A stretch of 64,000 nucleotides of DNA from Actinomycetota bacterium. GTDB lineage: Bacteria > Actinomycetota > Actinomycetes > Nanopelagicales > Nanopelagicaceae. Position 1 is the stretch's first letter. Every line of letters starts with the position of its first letter. The notes beneath the pieces are model-generated. The model was given only the letters and a program-made list of their open reading frames with translations, did no database searches and was not told the origin of the DNA. The position numbers and the translations under genes are program-made. The stretch lies in assembly GCA_009698445.1 (NCBI GenBank), contig WLQG01000001.1, forward strand, positions 1-64,000. Direction: 5' to 3'. This document shows positions 34,249 to 41,417 of the stretch, one piece after another.

Positions 34249-34878
34249 TTGGGCACAGTACGCTCTATTGCTAAGAAGTCAATCAGCAATAAAACAATTT
34301 CAGACCTCGCCGCTGCCATTCATGCTGGGCGCTTAGTAATTTTACCGGCAACATCGGGCTACATAATCGCTTGTGATGCACAAAATACATCGGCAATTAC
34401 TGATTTAAACATACTTAGAGAAAACAATGAGGAATACATTCTTTCAATGATTTTTTCATCAATAACCCAAATGGATAGCGAAGTGACTATTCCCAATTTT
34501 GATGAGGAAACCAAAAATTATATTGAAACTGGACAATTAACATTAGTTCTTCCTCGCGATGAGTCCATGCGGGTAAATGCATCTGGTTTTAGAGAGTTAG
34601 TTGCCGTCAACATTCCGGTGAATCAAAACATTAAGAAATTACTAGAAAAAACTGGTCCGTGCGTGGTAGCTGCCGCGGCATTACCTGGGCAAGGATTACC
34701 ACTAGAGGTCAAAGATATAAGTTCAAAAATCAAAGAAGGGGTTGAATACATCTTGGATGCCGACAAGATTTCAGGGTTGGTCTCCACAGTTATAAATTTT
34801 GAGAAAAGAAAACCAATAATTTCAAGAAATGGCGCAGTGCCAGAAGAGACTATAAAAAAGCTTTTCCCGGAAATTTAA
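34249..34878 (+). CDS. Divergent YrdC/Sua5-like protein with degraded active site
   Basis: A 209-residue protein that follows the YrdC/TsaC fold: AIHAGRLVILPATSGYIIACDA near the start, QLTLVLPRDES in the middle and STVINFEKRKPIISRNGAVPEE at the end. The KxR...KPL motif is replaced by ILRENNEEY, and the SANxSG segment reads AAAALPGQG. TC-AMP synthase activity (tRNA t6A) is therefore doubtful. TTG start after GAGG. It is divergent from the LacI gene and overlaps the 34875 gene by 4 nt. Its role is unknown; a housekeeping TsaC is expected elsewhere. Confidence 0.7.
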   Translation: MGTVRSIAKKSISNKTISDLAAAIHAGRLVILPATSGYIIACDAQNTSAITDLNILRENNEEYILSMIFSSITQMDSEVTIPNFDEETKNYIETGQLTLVLPRDESMRVNASGFRELVAVNIPVNQNIKKLLEKTGPCVVAAAALPGQGLPLEVKDISSKIKEGVEYILDADKISGLVSTVINFEKRKPIISRNGAVPEETIKKLFPEI

Positions 34879-36005
34879 TTAAAAATTCCTTCAGGATCTT
34901 CAAAATTTTGTGTATGGATCCAATCCTTATTAACTAGGTTTCCAAAACCACTCTCTTCAGCAAGTGGGCTCATATAGCCGCCATCAATAATTTCAGGTTG
35001 GCGCAAACTGTCCGCATAGGGGTCGACGCCAGTCCAAGGTACGCCCCATTCAATTGGCACAGATGCATGGCCCCAAGCGCTGAATACTTGACTGTGAACA
35101 TGGGCAAACATGTGTGGCGCAAAATCTACTTTTGATTCAAGACACTGTTTTACTATTTTCTTTCCACCAGTTATCCCGCCCATGCAGGTCAAATCAATAC
35201 GTACGACATCAACAGCAGATTTTGAAATTAAAGATTCTGGGTAATAAATTCCACCTTGTTCATCTCCCATAGCTATAGGGATGCGAGTTCGTTGCCTCAG
35301 CTCGCGTACTACTTGTGCATTACCGGGTGGAAATACATCTTCAAACCAACCCAAATTTACATCCCCTAATAAGTTTAATAAATCCATCGCAGAATCAACA
35401 TCATCAAAAATCCATGCTGCATCGCAACCAATCCAAGCATCGGGAGCCGCTTTGCGCGCTGCCAGTAAGCGTTCAGCAGTTGCCATATTATTTACACCCA
35501 CTGGAGCTTTGAATCTTCGCCAGCCCTTTTTATAAAGATCGCTTACTTGTTCAAATACTTCATCGCCCCCCATTTTCGCTGGCGGATATCCAATGATTGC
35601 CGTGGCAGGCATCGGTGCAAGATGGCCACCTAGAAGAGATGAAATTGATTTGTTTGACTGCTTTGCATAAGCATCCCAAGTGGCTAGATCAAGGATTGAT
35701 AACGCCCTAAGACCTAACCCAGCCGAGTGTGAGGCCAAACTTCTCCGCAAAGCTGTCACGTATGTTTTCTCAACATCTTGTGCATCTGTTCCTATGTAAA
35801 TATTTTTTAAAGTCTTTCGAATCTGCTCAGCGACTGCTCCATCGCGCGTGAGAGTAAATGCCCATCCTTCAACACCTGAATTTAAGGTAACTTTGACAAC
35901 CACGTACTCTCTAGTTTTCATAATCCAATCGCCAAAAACAACCGGTGCAGGTAGTTCCCCTGCAACTGTGGCCACATTGATACTAGATATGGTTGACGCG
36001 CTCAT
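34875..36005 (-). CDS. Enolase-superfamily protein (sugar-acid dehydratase-like), paralogue
   Basis: A 376-residue paralogue of the protein at 28315. It shares an identical layout: PVVFGDWIMKTREYVVVKV at the start, RFKAP in place of KxK, GCDAAWIF and GWFEDVFPPGNA metal strands, AMGDEQGG, RIDLTCMGG and APHMFAHVHS. The second Lys is again Pro. It is monocistronic and divergent from the MaoC-CaiB operon. Its promoter -10 (TACTTT) ends 6 nt before the ATG and no Shine-Dalgarno is seen, so the mRNA is probably leaderless. Confidence 0.86.
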   Translation of the reverse strand: MSASTISSINVATVAGELPAPVVFGDWIMKTREYVVVKVTLNSGVEGWAFTLTRDGAVAEQIRKTLKNIYIGTDAQDVEKTYVTALRRSLASHSAGLGLRALSILDLATWDAYAKQSNKSISSLLGGHLAPMPATAIIGYPPAKMGGDEVFEQVSDLYKKGWRRFKAPVGVNNMATAERLLAARKAAPDAWIGCDAAWIFDDVDSAMDLLNLLGDVNLGWFEDVFPPGNAQVVRELRQRTRIPIAMGDEQGGIYYPESLISKSAVDVVRIDLTCMGGITGGKKIVKQCLESKVDFAPHMFAHVHSQVFSAWGHASVPIEWGVPWTGVDPYADSLRQPEIIDGGYMSPLAEESGFGNLVNKDWIHTQNFEDPEGIFN

Positions 36006-36011
36006 GAATGA

Positions 36012-36040
36012 AAAGTAAACCCAGCCCCCCTTTTAGTCAA
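36012..36040 (-). promoter_or_regulatory. Promoter of the 34875 dehydratase gene, probably leaderless
   Basis: TTGACT, 17 nt, TACTTT on the minus strand. Six nt separate the -10 from the ATG at 36005, which places the RNA start at the A of the start codon. Confidence 0.65.
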
Positions 36041-36068
36041 CCGATTGACTAAAAGGGGGGCTGGGTTT
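36017..36068. repeat. 52-bp perfect inverted repeat enclosing the LacI operator
   Basis: Two exact 24-nt arms (AAACCCAGCCCCCCTTTTAG...) surround CCGA. The centre is the LacI operator; the outer arms are the spacers of two divergent promoters, so both promoters are mirror copies. As RNA the repeat would form a very stable hairpin, but it lies upstream of both predicted RNA starts, except its outermost bases. Confidence 0.9.
36033..36052. promoter_or_regulatory. LacI-type operator TTAGTCAACCGATTGACTAA (site 2)
   Basis: Identical to the site at 33082. It overlaps the -35 boxes of two divergent promoters, so one bound repressor could silence both. Confidence 0.8.
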
Positions 36069-36073
36069 AAGGT
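36045..36073 (+). promoter_or_regulatory. Promoter of the MaoC-CaiB-CitE-lipoyl operon
   Basis: TTGACT, 17 nt, TAAGGT on the plus strand. The spacer is the mirror of the one used by the divergent promoter. Leader of about 33 nt before the ATG at 36113. Confidence 0.68.
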
Positions 36074-36112
36074 ATTGCCAAGAAGTTCAGGGACTAAGGG
36101 CAAGGATCAGCA

Positions 36113-36598
36113 ATGAAACGTGAATTTGATGCCCGAGCTGATCGGTATGGGCGTTTTTATGATGAATTTGAAGTTGGTGACATTTACCGACACTGGCCAG
36201 GGAAAACAATAACCGAGTCTGAAGATCATCTTTATTGCATGTTAACTATGGCCGGTAGCCCGCTGCATATTGACTCTCACTATGCCAAAGTTGAAATGCC
36301 TCAAGGAAAAAATATTGTTGTGGGCACTTATATCTATGCATTGTTAACCGGAATGTCTGTGGCTGATATTTCAGGAAAAGCTATTGTAAGTTTAGGTGTG
36401 AAGGAACTAAATCATATATTGCCAGTTTTTCATGGAGATACTATTTATGCCTCTACTGAGATATTAGACAAAAGGTTTTCCAAATCAAAGACAGACCAGG
36501 GAATTGTAAGTGTTAAAACATCAGGGTTTAATCAAAACAAGGAATTAGTTTGTACATTTGAGCGCGCATTTTTAGTTCCTTTACATGGGCCAAAGTAA
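36113..36598 (+). CDS. MaoC-like hydratase/dehydratase (first copy)
   Basis: A 161-residue hot-dog-fold protein that probably hydrates an enoyl-CoA or the reverse. The hydratase-2 segment reads GSPLHIDSHYA, retaining the Asp and His pair in D-x-H form, and is preceded by YRHWPGKTITESEDHLYC. It is the first gene of a seven-gene operon with two CoA-transferases, a lyase, a second MaoC, a lipoyl domain and an SDR. Its stop overlaps the next start by 1 nt (TAATG). The dicarboxyl-CoA substrate is inferred from the neighbours. Confidence 0.87.
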   Translation: MKREFDARADRYGRFYDEFEVGDIYRHWPGKTITESEDHLYCMLTMAGSPLHIDSHYAKVEMPQGKNIVVGTYIYALLTGMSVADISGKAIVSLGVKELNHILPVFHGDTIYASTEILDKRFSKSKTDQGIVSVKTSGFNQNKELVCTFERAFLVPLHGPK

Positions 36599-37743
36599 TG
36601 ACTGCTAAAGAACATTCAGGCCCACTCGTCGGGCTAAAAGTCATTGACTTAGCAACAGTTGTTGCTGGTCCAGGGGTAGCAAAATATTTTGCGGATTATG
36701 GTGCAGATGTAATTAAGATAGAAAGACCCTCTGGAGACTCCACTAGAGCAATGGGATGGACCGAGCCAGGTGAGACTGATTCTCTCTGGTGGAAATTAGT
36801 AAATCGTGGCAAACGTTCACTAGTTTTAGATTTAAAGAATGACGCAGATCTTTCAATATTAAAGGAGCTTATTGATTCTGCCGATTTATTGATAGAAAAC
36901 ATGCGCCCCGGAAAAATTGAACAACTTGGGTTGGATCCTGAAGAATTGATTTCTAGAAATCCAAAACTAGTTGTTTTACGCGTTTCTGGTTTTGGACAAA
37001 CTGGTCCATACGCGCAAAAACCTGGCTTTGCCACAATTGCAGAAGCCCTTTCAGGTCTCTCTTCGCTTTTAGGAGAACCTGATGGGGGTCCACTATTGCC
37101 GCCAATCGCACTTACTGATGAAGTCACAGCGCTAGTTGGATCATTCTCAGCCATGATTGCGATTTTTCACGCAAAGCTAACTGGGCAAGGCCAGATAGTG
37201 GATATAGATCTTGTTGACTCAGTCTTGCAAATCATGGGACCACTGCCAGCAGCCTGGGATTCACTTGGTTATCTTCAGCCACGACTAGGTTCAAGCATTC
37301 CTTATTCAATTCCCCGTGGAACTTATAAGTGTTCTGATGGAGTTTGGGTAGCACTTTCAGCTTCAGCGGAATCTGTGGCTAAGCGGCTCATAGAAACCGT
37401 AGGAGGGGCAGGTGATCCTCGATTCACATCCTTTCAATCTCGATTTGAGAACCGAGAAGCTCTTGAAGAGCTGACAAGTAACTGGATTGGCTCGAGAACT
37501 TCTAAAGAAGTCATTGAAACTATTGAAGCCGCAGACGCAGCTATTGCACCAGTTTATAATATGCAACAGGTTATTGAAGACCCTCATTTTATCGCCAGGG
37601 AAAGCTTCACAAAAGTGGACGGGATTCTCATGCAAAACTTGGTAGCTCGGCTTTCGAAAACTCCTGGCAAGATTATTTCAGCTGGGCCAAAATTAGGTGA
37701 GCATAATGAAGAAATTAAAAGAGAGCTTCATGACAAGAATTAA
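36598..37743 (+). CDS. CaiB/BaiF (family III) CoA-transferase (first copy)
   Basis: A 381-residue CoA-transferase. The N-terminal LKVIDLATVVAGPGVAKYFADYGADVIKIERP and the segment LIENMRPGKIEQLGLDPEEL are diagnostic. A candidate catalytic Asp lies in PPIALTDEVTALVGSFSAM, and TGQGQIVDIDLVDSV is the conserved follow-up. These enzymes move CoA between carboxylic acids, often dicarboxylates such as succinate, itaconate or mesaconate. In the operon it sits between a MaoC hydratase and a CitE lyase, the gene set of itaconate/mesaconate-type degradation. Confidence 0.92.
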   Translation: MTAKEHSGPLVGLKVIDLATVVAGPGVAKYFADYGADVIKIERPSGDSTRAMGWTEPGETDSLWWKLVNRGKRSLVLDLKNDADLSILKELIDSADLLIENMRPGKIEQLGLDPEELISRNPKLVVLRVSGFGQTGPYAQKPGFATIAEALSGLSSLLGEPDGGPLLPPIALTDEVTALVGSFSAMIAIFHAKLTGQGQIVDIDLVDSVLQIMGPLPAAWDSLGYLQPRLGSSIPYSIPRGTYKCSDGVWVALSASAESVAKRLIETVGGAGDPRFTSFQSRFENREALEELTSNWIGSRTSKEVIETIEAADAAIAPVYNMQQVIEDPHFIARESFTKVDGILMQNLVARLSKTPGKIISAGPKLGEHNEEIKRELHDKN

Positions 37744-38689
37744 TCTCTTGTCAAAAAGAAGTGTCCTAGCAGTTCCCGGCTCTAGCGAAAAAATGATTCA
37801 AAAAGCACGGCTATTGAATGCTGATGAAATATTCCTAGATTTAGAAGATTCAGTGTCGCTACCCGAAAAGGAATCTGCTAGGTCATTAGTCATTTCTGAA
37901 TTGAATAAGGGCGGTTTTAATTCAGCCTCAGTGGCTGTTCGGGTTAACGAACAAAACCAATCAATAGGAATCCAAGACATCGAAGAACTTATTACTAAAG
38001 CGCCTACTAAATTTTCTTCTATCATCATTCCTAAAGTTGAGACGTCACAACAAGTTACTGAGATTTGTCAGAGATTAACTGATTTAGAACTCTCACAAGG
38101 GTTGAATGATCAAACAAAAATTCAACTTCAAATTGAATCAGCACGTGGACTACTAAATGTTAAAGAAATAGCCAGTGCATGCGGGCGCACAATCTCCTTG
38201 ATTTTTGGCCCTGGTGACTTCGCGGCAAGTATGGGGATGCAGGTTTTGAATATCGGTGAGAACCCAGTCAATTATCCAGGTGAAGATGCATATCATCATG
38301 TCCTATTTTCAATACTTACTGCTGCACGCGCAAATGGTTTATTAGCAATCGATGGTCCCTTTAGCGATCTTGGAAATGAGCCTGGACTAAAACATAGGTC
38401 TCAATTATCTGCTTCCCTTGGCTACGATGGAAAGTGGGTTATTCACCCATCGCAAATAGAAGTAGTGAATTCTATTTTCACACCTAGTGAGGAAGTTTTC
38501 GAGAAATCTTCTAAAATTATTGCTCACTTTAACCGTTCGAATGCAACTGAAAAATCTGCGGGTGCCTTTTTATTCGAAGGGAAAATGATTGATGAGGCAA
38601 CTAGGAAAATGGCTGAAATGATTTATTCAAAAGGTATCGCTGCAGGTTTAAAGCCTTCTATGAATGGGGATAATAATGGCAAAGCATAA
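37730..38689 (+). CDS. HpcH/HpaI-CitE family acyl-CoA lyase
   Basis: A TIM-barrel lyase of about 319 residues that splits malyl-, citramalyl- or methylmalyl-CoA type esters. RSVLAVPGSSEKMIQKA opens it, LDLEDSV and LQIESARGL carry the acidic residues, and FGPGDFAASMGM resembles malyl-CoA lyases. I start at ATG 37730; the track start at 37697 lies further into the preceding gene. It overlaps CaiB by 14 nt and MaoC2 by 14 nt. It would deliver acetyl-CoA (or propionyl-CoA) and glyoxylate or pyruvate. Confidence 0.9.
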   Translation: MTRINLLSKRSVLAVPGSSEKMIQKARLLNADEIFLDLEDSVSLPEKESARSLVISELNKGGFNSASVAVRVNEQNQSIGIQDIEELITKAPTKFSSIIIPKVETSQQVTEICQRLTDLELSQGLNDQTKIQLQIESARGLLNVKEIASACGRTISLIFGPGDFAASMGMQVLNIGENPVNYPGEDAYHHVLFSILTAARANGLLAIDGPFSDLGNEPGLKHRSQLSASLGYDGKWVIHPSQIEVVNSIFTPSEEVFEKSSKIIAHFNRSNATEKSAGAFLFEGKMIDEATRKMAEMIYSKGIAAGLKPSMNGDNNGKA

Positions 38690-39209
38690 AGCTGAACTGG
38701 GTAGATTTTATGAGGATTTTGTTGTTGGTGATTCGTATGAACATCCTTTTGGTCGTACCATCAGTGAGACTGATTGCACATGGTTTACACAATTAACATG
38801 TAATACAAACCAAAACCATTTTAATGCGCATCTGGCTCTTTCTAATCCGGTCTCAAATGGAAAAATAATTGTCAACTCTGGTCTTACTGTTGCCATTATC
38901 CTGGGCATTTCAGTTATTGATATGAGTCAAAATGCAGTGGCTAATTTGGGCTGGACTGACATTAAACTTACACACCCGGTCTATGTTGGGGACACTTTGT
39001 ATGCCGAAAGTATCTGCACAGAAGTTCGCGAATCTTCTTCAAAACCAAATATGGGAATTATTTCTATGTTCACTAGAGGGTTAAACCAGGATGGCATCGA
39101 AATAGTGACTTGGTTTAGAAGTGTCATGATTCCAAAGCGAAGTTCTGGAATTGGCCAGAATTATTTTCCTACGCCAAAATCTGGAGCAATTGAAGGGCGA
39201 ATGTCTTAA
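38676..39209 (+). CDS. MaoC-like hydratase/dehydratase (second copy)
   Basis: A MaoC protein of about 177 residues. The catalytic segment reads NQNHFNAHLA, with Asn where the first copy has Asp. The HFN pattern resembles, from memory, mesaconyl-CoA and methylmalyl-CoA hydratases. I start at ATG 38676 behind GGGGATAAT; the track ATG at 38664 is in frame 12 nt upstream and cannot be excluded. It overlaps CitE and is followed by the second CaiB protein. Confidence 0.85.
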   Translation: MAKHKAELGRFYEDFVVGDSYEHPFGRTISETDCTWFTQLTCNTNQNHFNAHLALSNPVSNGKIIVNSGLTVAIILGISVIDMSQNAVANLGWTDIKLTHPVYVGDTLYAESICTEVRESSSKPNMGIISMFTRGLNQDGIEIVTWFRSVMIPKRSSGIGQNYFPTPKSGAIEGRMS

Positions 39210-39211
39210 GC

Positions 39212-40444
39212 ATGACTCTTGCATCACCAATACTTTCTGGTTTGAGAATTATTGAAGGATCGGCCTTTGTAGCTGCCCCTCTCGGTGGGCTTACTTTGGC
39301 TCAACTTGGAGCAGAAGTAATTCGCTTTGACCCCCTAAGTGGAGGGCTGGATTTCAAACGTTGGCCAATTACCAAATCTCATGCATCACTTTTTTGGGCT
39401 GGATTAAACCGTGGGAAGAAATCTATTCAAGTGGACCTCAAGAGCCAGAGAGGTAGAAAGTTAATATCTGACCTAATAACTTCGCCTGGCGAAGGATCTG
39501 GAATATTTCTCACGAATCTTGCCTCTAAAGATCAATTGAGTTATGAAGAACTTCGTAAGAAAAGATCTGACGTTATTGTAATTTCTTTAACTGGTAATTT
39601 TGATGGTTCAAGCGAAGTTGATTACACGGTGCATCCAGCATTTGGATACCCAATGATTACAGGGCCAAAAAATTCGGATTCGCCAACAAATAGTGTTCTG
39701 CCAACCTGGGATTTGATCCTTGGAAACCTTGTCGCAATTGCAATTTTAGCGGCAGAGCGAAAACGACGTCAGACAGGTGAAGGTGAATTTGTTTCGATTG
39801 CACTCTCAGATGTCGCATTGTCAGTTGTTGGTGCTCTAGGTCGACTATCACAAGCATATATTGGTGAAGAGATGATTGCCCAAGATGGAAATTACCTTTA
39901 TGGGTCTTTTGGTAAGAATTTTCTTACAGCAGATAAACAACAAATTATGCTAGTTGGTTTAACTTCTAGACAGTGGAATTCACTTACGACCGCACTTAAT
40001 ATAGAAAGTTCATTAAAGGAACTTGAAAAGGATTTAGCTGCCGATTTCCAAGATGAAGGGCAGCGATATGCGCATAGAGAATCGATAGCGCTCATCATAG
40101 AAAGAGTTGTTGCATCAAAAGAATTACAAGAATTAATTCCTATTTTTGTAGCCAATAAAGTGAGCTGGTCTAAATATCAAAGCTTTGAGGATTTGCTCAA
40201 TAATGATGCAAGGGCTTCTGATCAAAATCCTATTTTCTCTCTCCAGAACCAGCCAGGGGTAGGAACAACGCCAAATATTGCATCGCCAATAAGATTCCAA
40301 TTTAGCCGCAATCTAGAGCCAGAGATTGCGCCTTACTTTGGACAGCACACCGAGGAAGTCCTAAAGGAGATTCTAAATCTGAGCCCTGAAGAGCTTGATG
40401 ACTTGGTTAAGGAAAAAATCATAAAGAGAGATAACAGGGGGTAA
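39212..40444 (+). CDS. CaiB/BaiF (family III) CoA-transferase (second, divergent copy)
   Basis: A 410-residue CoA-transferase-like protein. LRIIEGSAFVAAPLGGLTLAQLGAEVIRFDP and NRGKKSIQVDLKSQRGR are clear family segments. A candidate catalytic Asp lies in LPTWDLILGNLVAIAILAA, followed by TGEGEFVSIALSD. It is more divergent than the first copy in its C-terminal half. It starts 2 nt after MaoC2. The two CaiB-MaoC pairs suggest two successive CoA-thioester steps, or two halves of an intermolecular CoA shuttle. Confidence 0.88.
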   Translation: MTLASPILSGLRIIEGSAFVAAPLGGLTLAQLGAEVIRFDPLSGGLDFKRWPITKSHASLFWAGLNRGKKSIQVDLKSQRGRKLISDLITSPGEGSGIFLTNLASKDQLSYEELRKKRSDVIVISLTGNFDGSSEVDYTVHPAFGYPMITGPKNSDSPTNSVLPTWDLILGNLVAIAILAAERKRRQTGEGEFVSIALSDVALSVVGALGRLSQAYIGEEMIAQDGNYLYGSFGKNFLTADKQQIMLVGLTSRQWNSLTTALNIESSLKELEKDLAADFQDEGQRYAHRESIALIIERVVASKELQELIPIFVANKVSWSKYQSFEDLLNNDARASDQNPIFSLQNQPGVGTTPNIASPIRFQFSRNLEPEIAPYFGQHTEEVLKEILNLSPEELDDLVKEKIIKRDNRG

Positions 40445-40447
40445 TCA

Positions 40448-40684
40448 GTGCAAACTAAAGTGAAGATGCCGAGAGTTGGCGAAAATGTTAATTCTGCTTT
40501 CGTGGTTGACATTAAAGTCCAACCCGGACAAGAAGTTAATATTGGTGACATATTGATATCGGTCGAGACGGACAAAGCAACCGTTGATATTGAATCTCCG
40601 GTCGCCGGTAGAGTTATAGAAGTCTTAGTAAAAATGGATGAAGAAATCGAACCCGGAGTACCTTATATAAGTATAGAAACTTGA
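40448..40684 (+). CDS. Stand-alone lipoyl-domain protein
   Basis: A 78-residue biotinyl/lipoyl domain with no catalytic E2 part. The modified lysine is Lys43 in VETDKATVDIESP, the DKA triad typical of lipoylation. GTG start after a G-rich site. The E1 alpha and beta genes are in the operon from 33020, under the same operator. I infer that it is the swinging-arm substrate of this E1. It might pass the acyl group to CoA through a housekeeping E2 or an unidentified transferase. A biotin carrier is less likely because MKM is absent. Confidence 0.92.
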   Translation: MQTKVKMPRVGENVNSAFVVDIKVQPGQEVNIGDILISVETDKATVDIESPVAGRVIEVLVKMDEEIEPGVPYISIET

Positions 40685-40688
40685 TAAA

Positions 40689-41417
40689 GTGAAAATAACG
40701 GTGACTGGTGCGGCCAGTGGAATAGGTAAAGCCACAGTTCTTAAGTTGCTTGATTCAGGCCATGATCTGATTGTTGTCGACCTACCGGGCGCAAATTTTG
40801 ATTTTTTGTCAGATTCAAAAGCTCAAATTATCTATGGCGATGTTTCTAATCAAGATGACAGAAACGCAATCATTGCCGCTTCTAAAGGCGTAGATGGATT
40901 AGTCAATGCTGCTGGGAAAATTGAAACTAAAAATCTCTCTGATTATTCAATTGCTGACATAAGGGAACTCTTTGCCATAAATTTCGAGTCAGTCTGGGAC
41001 TTAACTGCCAATATCGGAGCCACAATGCCTAGTGGAAGTGCAATTGTGAATTTAAGTTCTACCGGCGCAAAGGTTGTAACTAATTCTAATGTTGGTCCTT
41101 ATGCGGCAACCAAGGCTGCAGTTTTAAGTCTGACTAGAACTTTTGCTTTCGAGTTTGCTAAAAAAGGTGTAAGAGTCAATGCAATTTGCCCAGGACTTAT
41201 TGAAACACCTATGCAAACTAAAGTAAGTGAAGGCCTCGCTAAAGGTCAAAACCTACAAATTGGTGATGTCATCCAAAAGAGAGTTGAAATGATTCCACTA
41301 AATCGCTTTGGAACTGCTTTGGAATGCGCCAACTTAATTGTTTTTCTTCTTTCACCTGATTCCAGCTATATGACTGGGCAAGCAATAAACATAAGTGGCG
41401 GTTTGGTTACTTTTTAA
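40689..41417 (+). CDS. Short-chain dehydrogenase/reductase
   Basis: A 242-residue SDR: TGAASGIGKATV loop, DGLVNAAGKI, Ser in IVNLSSTGA, catalytic YAATK and the end MTGQAINISGGLV. GTG start 4 nt after the lipoyl gene stop. Last gene of the plus-strand operon. It overlaps the convergent PfkB gene by 11 nt. It likely oxidises a hydroxyl in the same pathway. Confidence 0.9.
   Translation: MKITVTGAASGIGKATVLKLLDSGHDLIVVDLPGANFDFLSDSKAQIIYGDVSNQDDRNAIIAASKGVDGLVNAAGKIETKNLSDYSIADIRELFAINFESVWDLTANIGATMPSGSAIVNLSSTGAKVVTNSNVGPYAATKAAVLSLTRTFAFEFAKKGVRVNAICPGLIETPMQTKVSEGLAKGQNLQIGDVIQKRVEMIPLNRFGTALECANLIVFLLSPDSSYMTGQAINISGGLVTF

Noticed and set aside
36696-37154. 152-aa minus-strand ORF inside CaiB
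   Set aside because: Antisense shadow of a clear CoA-transferase.
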